Shown here: positions 11,314 to 22,266 of the stretch, one piece after another
Numbering within the stretch: the first letter of the stretch is position 1
How the letters are laid out: the number at the start of each line of letters is the position of its first letter
From: Pyrenopolyporus hunteri
Lineage: Eukaryota > Ascomycota > Sordariomycetes > Xylariales > Hypoxylaceae
Direction: 5' to 3'
NCBI GenBank assembly: GCA_902806595.1
Contig: CADCXC010000003.1
Coordinates: 3,596,001-3,660,000 of the forward strand
DNA: 64,000 nucleotides
Notes under the pieces: model-generated
Seen by the model: only the letters and a program-made list of their open reading frames with translations
What the model was told of the DNA's origin: nothing
Database searches by the model: none
Position numbers and translations under genes: made by a program

Positions 11314-14300
11314 ATGTTTCCAACCTTCACCGGCACCTCGAGGCGGCCTCGAAACGTCAACCTCAGTGGCCAACGGAATACGAATCCTTGGGCTACTCCG
11401 AGCTGGTCGCCATCTGGCTCCGGCGCCTCTAAGACAGTAGCGCAGGCACAAGCTGAACGTGAGAAGAGGCAGAGAGAACGCGAAGAGTTGAATGCTGCCA
11501 AGAGAATTCAAAGAACATGGAGAGGCTATAAGGATCGACAAAGTTTTAAGCAGGCATGTCGACAAGAATACGACGCCCTATACAGCCAACCGTCAGATTG
11601 TAGTCTCTCAGCCCGAGTGGTTAAGGCTCTACCTCTTCTGCATGCGCTCTTCGACCCGGCAAATGCGGATGATCAACGGCGTTTGGATCTGCTCGTTCGG
11701 GACCTTGCCGGGTTGGGGTCAGCCCCCTCTAATTTTGACCTCTTTAATCCACATTCATGGGATAGATTAGCAATACTCCTTCTAGGAGCTCTAGAAAGGT
11801 ATGTGCATATCCAAAACCATATTACTTCATCTCGCCAGCTTACATCCCGGTATAATAGGCGTTCGGCTAGTCCGTCCGAGCAGCTCTTCAAGCTCTTGGT
11901 TGAGATCGTCGAAAAAAGACCTCATTCCATCACCCCCGTTCTGCGTCGATATTATAAGCTGCTTGCCTCATACTTCGAACAGACGAACCAAGAGAGTGTT
12001 TCGATAGGGGCGCAGGATATTCTCACCAAGGCAGCCACGGCGCCTTTAACGCCATCCTCAAGACAAGGTACGTTGGCAGTTCAGCAGGGCCACAGTCATC
12101 CAGTTGCAAGGTTCGACGCAATGCCGGCCTTTGACTTAATAAACTTAACATATCCTCTTTACGGCATGATCTAACGGCCGCTAGATACTCCCAACCTTCG
12201 AGCGTATCAGGCGTTTGCACTATCCTTCCTAACCTCCCCGAACCTTCTGTTTTTGCAACAGGATCCTTCACGTATAGCGAGTTATCTAGACCTTCAAGTT
12301 TTATCAGAAAGTATTGTCGACTCGTTCTCGAATCATGAGCAAATTGCTACTTCGTCAAAGAATGGCTCTCTTTACCTGCTAGCACACTTCATCGCCCTGC
12401 ACCGAGCAGGGCCCCCCTCCCATGGGTCCAAGTACCTTGAGGCACTCTATCTCCAGCTATCTATCCTTGTCGACGATATCCGAATACGATATGATCGACA
12501 TAGCGCTCATGAGGAGGCCCCCGATGGTGATGATAACCCCGAACAAAGCGGCGACGGAACCGACGATTCTGCTCCATTATCTCCTTGGGCGCTCAGCCAG
12601 TTGGACTTCCTTGTGGATGAGGATGGTATTACAGAGCTACTAAGCAGGTTTACTTCGTTAGTACCCTATAGCGAGAAGCACATTAAGATCCTATGCTAAC
12701 GTAACTCAGGACTGCACAATCTTCCGACCGCCTCTCCGAAGATGCAAGTCTTCTTGCTGGTTATACATTAGTTCTGCTGAGGTGTTTTCCAAGCCACAGC
12801 GACGACATCAAAATGCGCCTTTTCCAGGGCGATATTTCCACAGTTGACTCAACTAGTTCCACGTCAATGCCGTCCGTCAAGTACTTTTGGAAAGCTGCCT
12901 CGAATACCAGCATATTCAAGAACATGGTGCAACCTAGGGCTCAGCAACAGGCTACGTCAATCGTAGCACTTCTCCAGCCAGACCGCGTACGCGACCGGGA
13001 ATGGCGAACCATACTACTATTCTTGGAATTATACAACTTCCTTCTTAGGGTCACTGATGACGAAGATTTTCTACCCCCAGAAAGTCAGATATTGCCGCAT
13101 CAGAGCCCGGCGACCCTGAGAATACGTTCGAGCGGCCTCGGGTTGGACGAATTAAAACAGCTCATCAATTTCCTCAAAAGTCTCTCGTTTCCATTGTATT
13201 ATAACCTAGCCGATATCCTACCATCTTCCTCAAGACCAAGTCGACTCAATAGTCTTATGGGAATAAGCACCGGTAAATCGAGCGTGCAAGAGGAGGAGGC
13301 CAAAGAAACGCAATCGTCATTTGCTGGTATTATCGGGATGGACGTTTTGAGTTTGAGGGCTGTGTCGACAACGACCATGCGTTCGCTGTATGAACGGGAC
13401 TCCCGTCGACGTTTTCTTCCTACTGACTTCTGGCTAATGACCTCGAAATTTGATATGGACGGATTCATTTCGGCCGTTGTTTTAGAAGAACAACAAAAAG
13501 ACCAGATGGGTGAGGAAGATGACTCTGGTGACTCTGACGTAGAGCTTGATAATTTCCATACATTTGTTGGACAACGCCTCTCGCGCGCAGCGCAGATCGA
13601 GAAGCATCGTCGACTACGAAGAGTACAACGGGAACAATTACTAGCCCAAGTCGGACCGAAACTTGAGATTCTTCGTAATATGCCGTTCGTCATTCCCTTC
13701 AACGTCAGGGTCCAGATATTCCGCCAATTCGTATATCTCGACAAGTCAAAGCGTCGCGGCGGTCACGTCGACCCTGACCGATGGCGGCTATCAGTACTAT
13801 CCGGGGAAGGTTTCAATAACCCTTCTGCTAGAGGCAGAGACGTCCTCGGCCGCCATTCGGCTAGAGTCAAACGCGGAAGGGTGTTTGATGATGCATACGA
13901 GCAGTTCTATTCACTTGGGGACGGGCTAAAGGAGCCTATTCAGATAACATTTGTCGACCAATTCGACCAACCCGAAGCCGGCATCGACGGTGGTGGCGTC
14001 ACAAAGGAGTTCCTGATTAGTATCACCGATGAGGCATTTCGCCCGGGTCCGGACGGCCATAACCTCTTTGCCACCAACAATCAGAACCTACTGTACCCGA
14101 ACCCAACTGCATTTGACGATCTCGCCGAGACCCTTCGTCAATATGGATGTACGGAGAGCGATCCGAGATGGAAGGAGAATATGATCAATCTCGCCAGACG
14201 TTATGAGTTCCTCGGTCGCATAGTGGGAAAATGCATGTACGAAGGCATCCTTATTGACAAGGCTTTTGCCGGCTTCTTTCTCCTTAAATGGTCTGCTTCA

Positions 14301-15050
14301 GGCCAAGGCTCACTAACAGATTACCGCGCAAATCTAAACGATCTACGAGACCTAGACCCAGAATTATACCAAGGACTCATCAACCTTAAGAACTATTCGG
14401 GCGAGGTGGTAGACCTCTCGTTAGACTTTACCATCACAGACCAAGTCACAGGTCGTAATGGCGAGGTTCGCACGATTACGCGTCCACTCTGCAAGAATGG
14501 GGAGGAGATCCCCGTCACTAATACTAACCGACCTCTTTACATATCATACGTTGTGAACCACAGGCTCGTAGCGCAACCGTACCGTCAAACTAGGGCTTTT
14601 CTGAAGGGCCTGGGATCTATCATCAACCCTGCTTGGCTTTCTATGTTCAACCAGTCGGAGCTTCAACGCCTCGTTGGTGGCGATAGCTCGGAGATCGACG
14701 TTGAGGACTTACGACGTAATACGCAATATTCAGGGCTGTATGCTGTCGGTGATGATGGGATGGAGCATCCCACTGTGCAGATGTTTTGGCAGGTTATGCG
14801 CGAGTTCGAGGACTCCCAGCGCCGAGAGGTGCTGAAGTATGTCACGTCGACGCCGAGGGCACCGTTGTTAGGCTTTTCGCAGCTAAGTCCCCATTTCAGC
14901 ATTAGAGATGGCGGCACCGATGAGGAGAGACTGCCCAGTACGAGTACTTGTGTCAACCTCTTAAAGCTACCGCGTTATAGCTCCAAGGAGACGCTGAAAA
15001 ACAAGCTACTCTACGCCATCCAGTCTGGAGCCGGTTTCGATTTGAGCTGA
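11314..15050 (+). CDS. HUL5: HECT-type E3 ubiquitin ligase, HUL5/UBE3C-like
   Basis: The model is join(11314..12067, 12185..12647, 12710..15050), 1185 aa. HECT ligases accept ubiquitin on a catalytic cysteine and pass it to substrates; HUL5 works with the proteasome as a chain-extending E4/E3 and in cytosolic protein quality control. An N-terminal IQ-like helix (AAKRIQRTWRGYKDR, about residues 61-75) is typical of HUL5/UBE3C. The C-terminal 350-400 residues form the HECT domain, with GIDGGGVTKEF, LGRIVGKCMYEGILID and the catalytic loop LPSTSTCVNLLKLPRY (Cys about 1153). The protein ends close after the HECT fold, as expected. Intron 1 (117 bp, GTACGT...CTAG) is in phase. Intron 2 (62 bp) needs a weak GTTTAC donor at 12648; the stronger-looking GTACCC at 12661 is out of phase with the only good acceptor (CTCAG, 12709). 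That junction is the one uncertain point. Confidence 0.9.
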
Positions 15051-15905
15051 TCTAGTATTACGCCGTTGGTGTATTTAGCAGCATCACGACTTTTAAGTCA
15101 TGTGGAATATTTTTCCTTGTACCCCTTGCAGAGATGTAGCTGGAATGGACGGATTAGCTGAACACAGAATAGCCTTACGCAATTGTTATGGTAACCTATG
15201 AGCAGCAATTCTTGCGTCGATGTAGCGAGTTAATTACGGTAAAATACAAAGATTTTATAAAGTAAATCATACCAATCCCACGCAAAATACTCGACAAAGC
15301 TGTTACAGCCGACCAAATTCGATTTCCCTGGGTGGGGATCGTAATTGAATCCAAACATTTGACCGACGATACGCGTGTTAACTTTGTTCTGTAACAAGTT
15401 AATAATGGGACACCTACCTAGGAGACGGCGCATTGACAGTTCGCATTAAGTGAAAGCATCTACCTGACCTATCCCCTTCACCGACGACGTGGCCACCAGG
15501 TAGTCCAAACGCTGTTTACAACACAACCTCTATAACATGACCGAGCACCTAGGAGGTACTTTTAGACGAGAATGAGCGTTAGTTTTCCCTGTTAGTAATG
15601 GCATCCCCATGGCCACACGCAACACTCGGCGCCGGGGGCTTTGGAGCGTCGACCGCACGATCCCCGATGACGACGCGGCCTACGCGATCAAGCGCCGTTC
15701 CCAGACACCGGATGCAGAAGCCCCTAGATAGGTAGCTACCTACCTATGTCCTTAACTACAGGAGATTGCGACAGGGCGTAAGAACAACGAGTATGTGCTA
15801 GGGAGGTAGGTAGGTAGGTGGTTTCTTCTGCATACCCTAGACTCGCTGACGAGGGCTTAAGAGCAGGAATACGCGTGGGGGGTATCCATCGAGCAAACAA
15901 TAACA
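15051..15905. other. Intergenic, no gene seen
   Basis: This is the 3' flank of the HECT ligase gene and the 5' flank of the tRNA gene. A TAGGTAGGTAGG run lies at about 15804-15820. Nothing else is recognised. Confidence 0.5.
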
Positions 15906-15977
15906 GCTCCTATAGTCTAGTGGTTAGGACGTCGGATTCTGATTCCGAAAACATTGGTTCAATTCCAGTTAGGAGCT
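15906..15977 (+). tRNA. tRNA-Gln (anticodon CUG)
   Basis: A complete cloverleaf can be drawn by hand. The acceptor stem is GCTCCTA (15906-15912) with TAGGAGC (15970-15976) and discriminator T. The anticodon stem is TCGGA/TCCGA around the loop TTCTGAT, giving anticodon CTG, which reads the Gln codon CAG. The T arm is ATTGG-TTCAATT-CCAGT and includes a B-box-like GGTTCAATTCC; the D region TAGTGGTTAGG matches the A box. There is no intron. A T-rich stretch follows at 15984-16000, suitable for Pol III termination. Confidence 0.93.
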
Positions 15978-16767
15978 TCCATACGTTTCTATTAATTTTT
16001 AGAAATTTCTTCTCTGGGGCTAATTTTACTTTATTTTTGCTATTTGGCTTGTGTCTCGTTATTGAAGGTATCGTGGTCTAAAGTGGAGTTGGTCCACGCT
16101 GGGTTTACAGCGGAAGCTCGCTAGAGTATGGTTTAGTAGAAGAGAGTGGATATGATTGATAACTAGTTCAATCTGGAGGATTTTATTTTACTGCGGTGTT
16201 CCAGTTGTCTTCGAGGTATAGCACATGTTTCCTGCATACATGTACCTGACGAGCTTGATTGTGATGATATTTGCTGATAGTCCATGTAGGAGGTGTCTAA
16301 CTTATCATACCAATACCATAGTACTTACGACGACGCGGGCGGATAGCATAGCTCATATCCCATATAATCGGTCGCTCTGATAATAACCCGCCTACTATTT
16401 AGTAGCCGAGCGGAATCATAGCTTTATTATAGGCGGCATTTTGATATATGCGATGTGAGCCGATTGGTGGTGATAGTCCCCCTCCCCCTTCCCATTCCCG
16501 AACCGCAATATATAATTATCGACCGCTTAGAACGAAGTTGAATTGGTGATCTATTATATCCAGTTTCTATTACGAATTACTAAATCACGTTGAGTTTCCG
16601 CTGTTCTTGCATTGAACCCGCTGCACTCCAAAAACTCCTAATCCCGTAGGAGAAGCAATACAATGGAGCCAATGTCATTATCATAAGCTATCGTAAGTTA
16701 AAAGGCGCGTCTATATGTAATTGATAACGCTCATGATTTGTATTCGCAACGATAGAAGTAATACCCT
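15978..16767. other. Intergenic, no gene seen
   Basis: This lies between the tRNA and the 3' end of the MFS permease gene. It is AT-rich with no feature I recognise. Confidence 0.5.
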
Positions 16768-18256
16768 TTAAATCGTGTATCGGAAATCGACATGGCCATC
16801 TATGACCTTCTTCCCTTCGTCTGCTAACTTATTTTCCACTTTCAAGACAACTATAGAGACGCCGGCGGCAATCACGGCAGCTATACAAATAGCCATCACA
16901 GCGATTATACCCGGTATGTAATCGGGCGCGTCCTGTGCTCTAGTCAATACATATCCGTACAATACTATTGTGGAGATTTTCACATACCTGCTGGCGGAAG
17001 ACTAACGATGAATAGATACCCCCAATTCCACTAAGGGTGATCATGATGGCCGTGGCACAAGCACGCTTGGCATCTCCGCGAAGATTGTTCGCCTGCCAGG
17101 CTAGTGTAGTTACCACAAGCCCGTTTACGCCAGCTTCTCCCAAAAACGTTCCGATATATCTCGGGACGGGGTTTTTAAGGAAGCCCGTCATGCACAAGCC
17201 GATGATAGCGACGATGCCCTGAACAATAACAAAAGGCCCCCGAAGTCGCATCTTATCAGCAAGCCACGACACGAAGATGCACTCCACAACGGAGAAGAGG
17301 GCTGGCGGGGCCGATAGCACGAATGCGAGTTCTTGCGAGTACCCCATGCCGTTGTGCAGGATGATGGGCAGGAAGAAGAGGAACGCGTAGACGCCTACGG
17401 CACCAGCTGAGTACATCAGCGCAAATGACCATACCTTCCACTCGCTAATGGTTTGGACGAAAATGGCCCAAGTGACCTTCTCCCGCTCCTCAGTCCCGCG
17501 GTCTTCGGCGAGGCGCGCTTTGACGAAGGCGCTCTCTTCCGCAGAGAGGAACTTGTTGCGGTCTGAATCGGGGAAGTCAACAATGACAAACCAAGAGATG
17601 ATAGCAGCGACGCAGGTGAGGACCCCCTCGATTATGTAGATCCACCTCCAGCCTTTGTAAGTGGTGTGCGTCTTAGAGATCTGGATCAAGCCCAGAGCGA
17701 AGATGTTGGCGAAAGCGGACAACGCGGACCCCGTCATGAAAAACGTCGCCAGCCGCTGCTGGACCTCGTATCTCCTATACCAGGAGGAGATGAGGTAGAC
17801 GCACCCGGGATAAAAACCCGCCTCGAACACGCCCAGGAAGGACCGCAGTACGGCCAAGGCGATCCAGTTGTTAAGGAATCCGATGCCCATGGACACGAGG
17901 CCCCAGGCGAAAGCGATGAAGGCGAGCCAGTTGGCCGCGCCGACGCGGTGGATGACCATGTTGCTCGGCAGCTCGAAGATCATGTACCCGATGAAGAAGA
18001 CGAGGAGAGCGACGGACGCGCGGTCACCCACGTCCAGCCCAACGTCCTCGTCGAGACCCGAGATGCGCGCGACGGAGATGTTGCCCCTGTCCACCATGGC
18101 GATGGTGTACAGCGCGCCGAGAATCGGCAGCAGCCGGACGTCGATCTTGCGGAGAACCCTCTTCTCGAATTTCAGGTCGACAGGGGTCCCGTCCGCGTCG
18201 GACGGGACGTCGTCTATCTTCTCGTGAAGCGAGATTGATGCTTCCTTCTCCGCCAT
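16768..18256 (-). CDS. MFS transporter of the anion:cation symporter type (Dal5/allantoate permease-like)
   Basis: The model is complement(join(16768..16932, 16988..18256)), 477 aa, with one 55-bp intron (GTATGT...CACAG, phase 0). The protein has about 12 hydrophobic segments. The N-terminal signature is that of Dal5-type permeases: RKIDVRLLPILGALYTIAMVDRGNISVARISGL. Further landmarks are ELPSNMVIHRVGAANW, LGVFEAGFYPGCVYLISSWYRRYEVQQR and WRWIYIIEGVLTC. These proteins sit in the plasma membrane and take up organic anions such as allantoate, nicotinate, pantothenate or dipeptides; the substrate cannot be told here. The start at 18256 (MAEKEASIS) was preferred over an in-frame ATG 11 codons upstream because the acidic N-terminus fits the family. 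The short last exon gives the final membrane segment and a charged tail. Confidence 0.9.
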
Positions 18257-20027
18257 GTTGACGAAAAGTTGGGTTATCAACAAAGACAAGAGAGAGGGAG
18301 AAGAAGAGAAAAGCCTCGGACGCTCTGCTGCCCTCTTTTTATCGTTGTTGCTCGGCTTCTCGCTAGCTAGCTCGGAAGACCTGGAGGGAATGCGGAGGAG
18401 ATTGTGGGGTAAAAGCTGGGGTAAGGAGGTAGGCGGCGACTACCTACCAACGCTTGGGGTCAGGAACCTGCCTCCAACAAGCATGTCTCTTTCCTCTACC
18501 AAGTTAACAGCACTTCCCCTTTGTCACGAGGTAGAAACATTACCAGGATAGGTCAGCTAAGTAACGGTGCATTTAAATCTCTCTATAGGCAGGTACAAAG
18601 TTAGTAGAAGAAGTTATCGTACCCTACCCAGGCCTAGACCCTGTAAAGTCGTCCCTCGTGATAGTACGCGAGACCGGCTGTTACACGACCGATTGTTACA
18701 CAGCCGATTAAGGTACCTAATAGGTATTCCCCTCTATAACGAAGTGAGTGACTACGGACCTGTAGAAAGTGGCAAGTCCGCGGCTGGTTAGGGACGGTAC
18801 AGCTCTTAGTCGGCTACTGCTACCGAGACACTATTGGGGAGGAATGCTTGGCTTTTACTTGACCCTTCGGAGACTACTTCGTGATATAGGAGAGGGTGGC
18901 AACCACACATACTTATATAATTGGGGTATTATATTCCAAAAGTGAAATAGCTTCCTACCTAAGTAGGAACCTAGGTGAGATACCAAAAGCCAATCAAGCT
19001 TCACTGTGTGTTTTTGGACGCGCTATGGATGGTTACCTCCATTTTCTTGACCACCTTAGGAAGAAGCTTCAATCTGACGGTTATGTATGGGGATGGATAG
19101 ACACGCCATAAATATATCAACTTAATAATGGCCATTTCATGAATATGAGAATTCTCTTCTATGTTAAGGGTTGGCGAAGGAAGAGGAAATATATGAAGTG
19201 AGTTGACGCTTTACGGCGTAGGATGTCAGCATGGCACTTGGCGGCTTAATTGCATATAATGATTTTAATACGCGAGATGAATAGCTGCCAACCAAGTGTT
19301 TGATTTACTGGACACTACTAGGGTCTGGGACATATTTATTTTGAACTTCGTGAATGAATCGTACGTTCTCTTGAAGTGTTAAGTGTGAGAACGCGACGTT
19401 CCGGATAGCGCATAGTTCGATTAGGTATCTCTAACACGCATTTACCTTCCCCCTAGTGAGCTGATTACTGGTGGCTTATGACGGATATACGGGAAAGTTA
19501 CTGCCTAGGTACCTGTGATATACACCTTATTTGGGTTCCGGGTGAATTTAATTAGGGGAGCATAAGCACTAATGTTCTGGCAAGTACCCTACTAAATAAC
19601 GAATTGAACTGATTATAATGCTCTTGCTAGAGAATCATCGTACCCCAGAAAGCGTGTAGCCGGCTCGGCTTGGAAAGGGAATAGAGCAGAGATCTTAAGT
19701 ACGTAGGCTGGCGTAGGAAAAAGAGAGCAGCGCAACCCACGGTGAGGATTATCCGTGCGGTTAGAGAATCTTGGCACTTGTGAATGATACGTGAAGGTGT
19801 TGTTAAAAGAACTACCTAGCTGGCCACCTACGCAACCGACCCGAAAACAAGAGAGTTACCTCACTAGATAGGAAGCCACCTCCCTGAAACGACTCTGCGA
19901 CTAACACATCTATAGCTAAAAGACCATCCTTCGTGTGTGCTTGCCTTTCGTAAACCGCAGACCCTAATGCCCTAAGTCCTGGTAATCGCCGACTTTACCT
20001 GGCATCATGTGATGAAGGACCGAGGGT
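18257..20027. other. Intergenic, no convincing gene
   Basis: This 1.8 kb holds the promoter of the MFS permease (pyrimidine-rich on the minus strand just upstream of its start) and the 3' flank of NTF2. Open frames of 70-98 codons at 18255, 18567 and 18896 lack family features or splice support. Confidence 0.5.
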
Positions 20028-20787
20028 TTAACCGTAGACGAGCTTGAAGATATCGTTGTGGACGTAGTACTGCTGCCCACCGTCATCGGGAACAAGGTAG
20101 AAGGACTGGGTGTAGTTCATCGGCCGTTGCTCCTCGTCAACCTAGAAAACCGGGTTAGGATTCTATGTGATCTAGGATTAATAGGGTAGCGGATAGACAA
20201 ACCAGGAGTTGGCCTGTAACGAGGACCAAGATGTGGCCGGGGCCGACGCCAGGCTGAAGGTCCATGGTGGCTACCTGGTGCTTGATCTGCTGGAAGGGGA
20301 GGCCCTATAACTGCGTATAAGTTCTTGTCCGCGCGATATCCTAACGAGGTGGTTTGGTGGTTACCTGGAGCTTCTCGATGATGGCGGGGGTGCCTCGGAA
20401 GGAGGCAGACTCGAAAGTCAACATGGAGCCATCACGCTGCGTAACCATTAGTTTATCCTTGTCCTACTGGTACTCAAAGATACTCCGAGATACACATACG
20501 TAAAGGGTGGACAGTCCCGATCGGTCCTGGTCGAACTGGTTGTAGTAATATTCCACGAACGCAGCTGTACAGATGGGCGCGTGTTAGCTGAGAAGGGAAG
20601 GGGGGAGGGGAGAGGCGCCAGCAAGTCGAAGACACAGGCAAGAAGGGTTCGATGATGTACATACTCGCGACGGTCACCGGGTCTGTTCACATAGTTAGTA
20701 GGAAGACTTGTTAATTGTGCCATAGAATGGAAGATATGTAAGTTGGGCATGAAAATGCGACACGCGAAATAGGCACGTACCAGACAT
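20028..20787 (-). CDS. NTF2: Nuclear transport factor 2
   Basis: I assembled this gene from six short coding exons: complement(join(20028..20141, 20203..20304, 20365..20436, 20500..20564, 20665..20682, 20781..20787)), 125 aa, the usual NTF2 length. The five introns (60-100 bp) have GT donors and AG acceptors in phase, and a TACTAAC branch site precedes the 18-nt second exon. NTF2 is a small homodimer that carries RanGDP into the nucleus and binds FxFG nucleoporins. Recognisable parts are AFVEYYYNQFDQDRSGLSTLY, RDGSMLTFES, GTPAIIEKL, LPFQQIKHQVATMD, ILVLVTGQLL, VDEEQRPMNYTQSF and the ending NDIFKLVYG. The first coding exon is only ATGTCTG, so the start rests on splice logic. It is divergent from the ArAE transporter, with a MITE-like element between them. 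Confidence 0.93.
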
Positions 20788-21127
20788 CGTGAAAGGAGTC
20801 GATTTCTTTCTGCGCGTGCGCGAAGAGTGCTAGGGTGTAGATCGAGGAAATATGTTTCACGTAGGACGGGCTAGTGTGCAGAGGCCTTTGTCCGATATGA
20901 CGATACTGTTCAGACAAGGAGAAAGGATCGGTGGTGGTTATTGTTGTCCGTGATAGTTTATGTTTATGAGATGGGGAGAAAGGGAAGTGAGGCCATTCAG
21001 GTCTGGAGGGGCACGCAGAGTCAAGTACCCACTTATTTATGCGAGCTAAATTTGCTTGGACACCTGCGCTGGCGGGGTAATATTATTTTTTCTTTAGGTT
21101 CAATTCATGTACTAGGTAGTACCATAC

Positions 21128-21765
21128 TATGGTGGGCCATTCCCCCCAAACCGCCAACCCGCCAAAAGAACTGAAAATTGATGACATAAGCCGTAAAAGA
21201 ATTCTTAAATGATAAAAATCTATAATTAATTAAATAAAATAGGTAGAAATATACGGTTTAAAGATTTAAATATTTCGAAAATTAGTTAACTTGATTACTA
21301 TTTTTAATTATTTTATTTATTTCTCTAACCTTTTAGTTTTGAAGATATTAGTTATTAGTATATGATGAATTATATGCGTGATTACCTACCTAGGTACTTA
21401 GATATCTCTTACCCGCATACCCACTCGATAAATACGTAAACACTCCTCTAAAAAATATTATGATCTTGAAATTGTCAATACATAGCATATCCTACCTTTA
21501 GAATGGTATAGCTATACGGCTATAAGCTCTAAATACATGGGAATACCCTCATTACCATGACGATACGTATAAAGAAATTTCTTTAAAAACCCGCTAACCG
21601 CATGTTATGTCATCTTTTCTCGCATTATATCATCTTTGTGAAGCTAGACATACGATTATGTCATCTTTTTTCTAGTCGTCTATACGCATATATATGGCTT
21701 ATGTCATCTTTCTTTCAGCGTTTTGGCGGGTTGGCGGTTTCATGGCAAATGGCCAGCCGTCCATA
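21128..21765. mobile_element. MITE-like non-autonomous DNA transposon (TA-flanked, terminal inverted repeats)
   Basis: The element body is 21130-21763 (634 bp), flanked on both sides by TA (21128-21129 and 21764-21765), as in Tc1/mariner/pogo-type insertions. The ends are inverted repeats: left 21148-21167 is AAACCGCCAACCCGCCAAAA and right 21721-21740 is its exact reverse complement. Outside this core, TGG...GGCCATT at the left matches AATGGCC...CCA at the right. The core holds two copies of CCGCCAA. A second, subterminal inverted pair is GATGACATAAGCC (21180-21192) and GGCTTATGTCATC (21696-21708). Further copies of TTATGTCATC lie at 21605 and 21656, with a variant (TTATATCATC) at 21625. The interior is very AT-rich and has no coding frame, so it would need a transposase from elsewhere. 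It sits between the divergent NTF2 and ArAE genes. Confidence 0.8.
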
Positions 21766-22266
21766 CGGTGAATAGAGGGCTGGTCAGGCAATAATCTTAT
21801 CACCAGATTATGTAATATGCCGTCATTAGGTACATGTATCTGGTATCAATGGGTTTGTTAGGTACGTGCATGTACCATGTGTTGTTACCTAGGTGCACGT
21901 ACCCGTACCTCCTACCGGGTACATAGGTACATGTATCTATGTATTTATGTGATAAAGTGGGCCACTTCAGATTGTCACGTTCCGAGGTCCGTGTCTTCAG
22001 AATCGAAAAAGTTCCGTGGCATAAGACGTTCTAAACTCCAAATGTTACAATATGCCTACCTCCTTATAGATTCTCATCTCTGGAATAGCACACCGACTCA
22101 TCGTCCGGTGTGTATCACAAAGTGGCCCCCGTGAGACCATGGATATCAATCGTTGCTCGTTTACGTATTCTTGAACCAAACTAAAAAAAGTAAATTGCGA
22201 TCCCTCTTATACTACTCACGCAAACAACCTATTGCGGTCGGACCTTATCATACACATGTACGAGCC

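Noticed and set aside
18257..20027. Possible hidden multi-exon gene like NTF2
   Set aside because: I looked for conserved coding blocks with splice sites on both strands and found none I could support.
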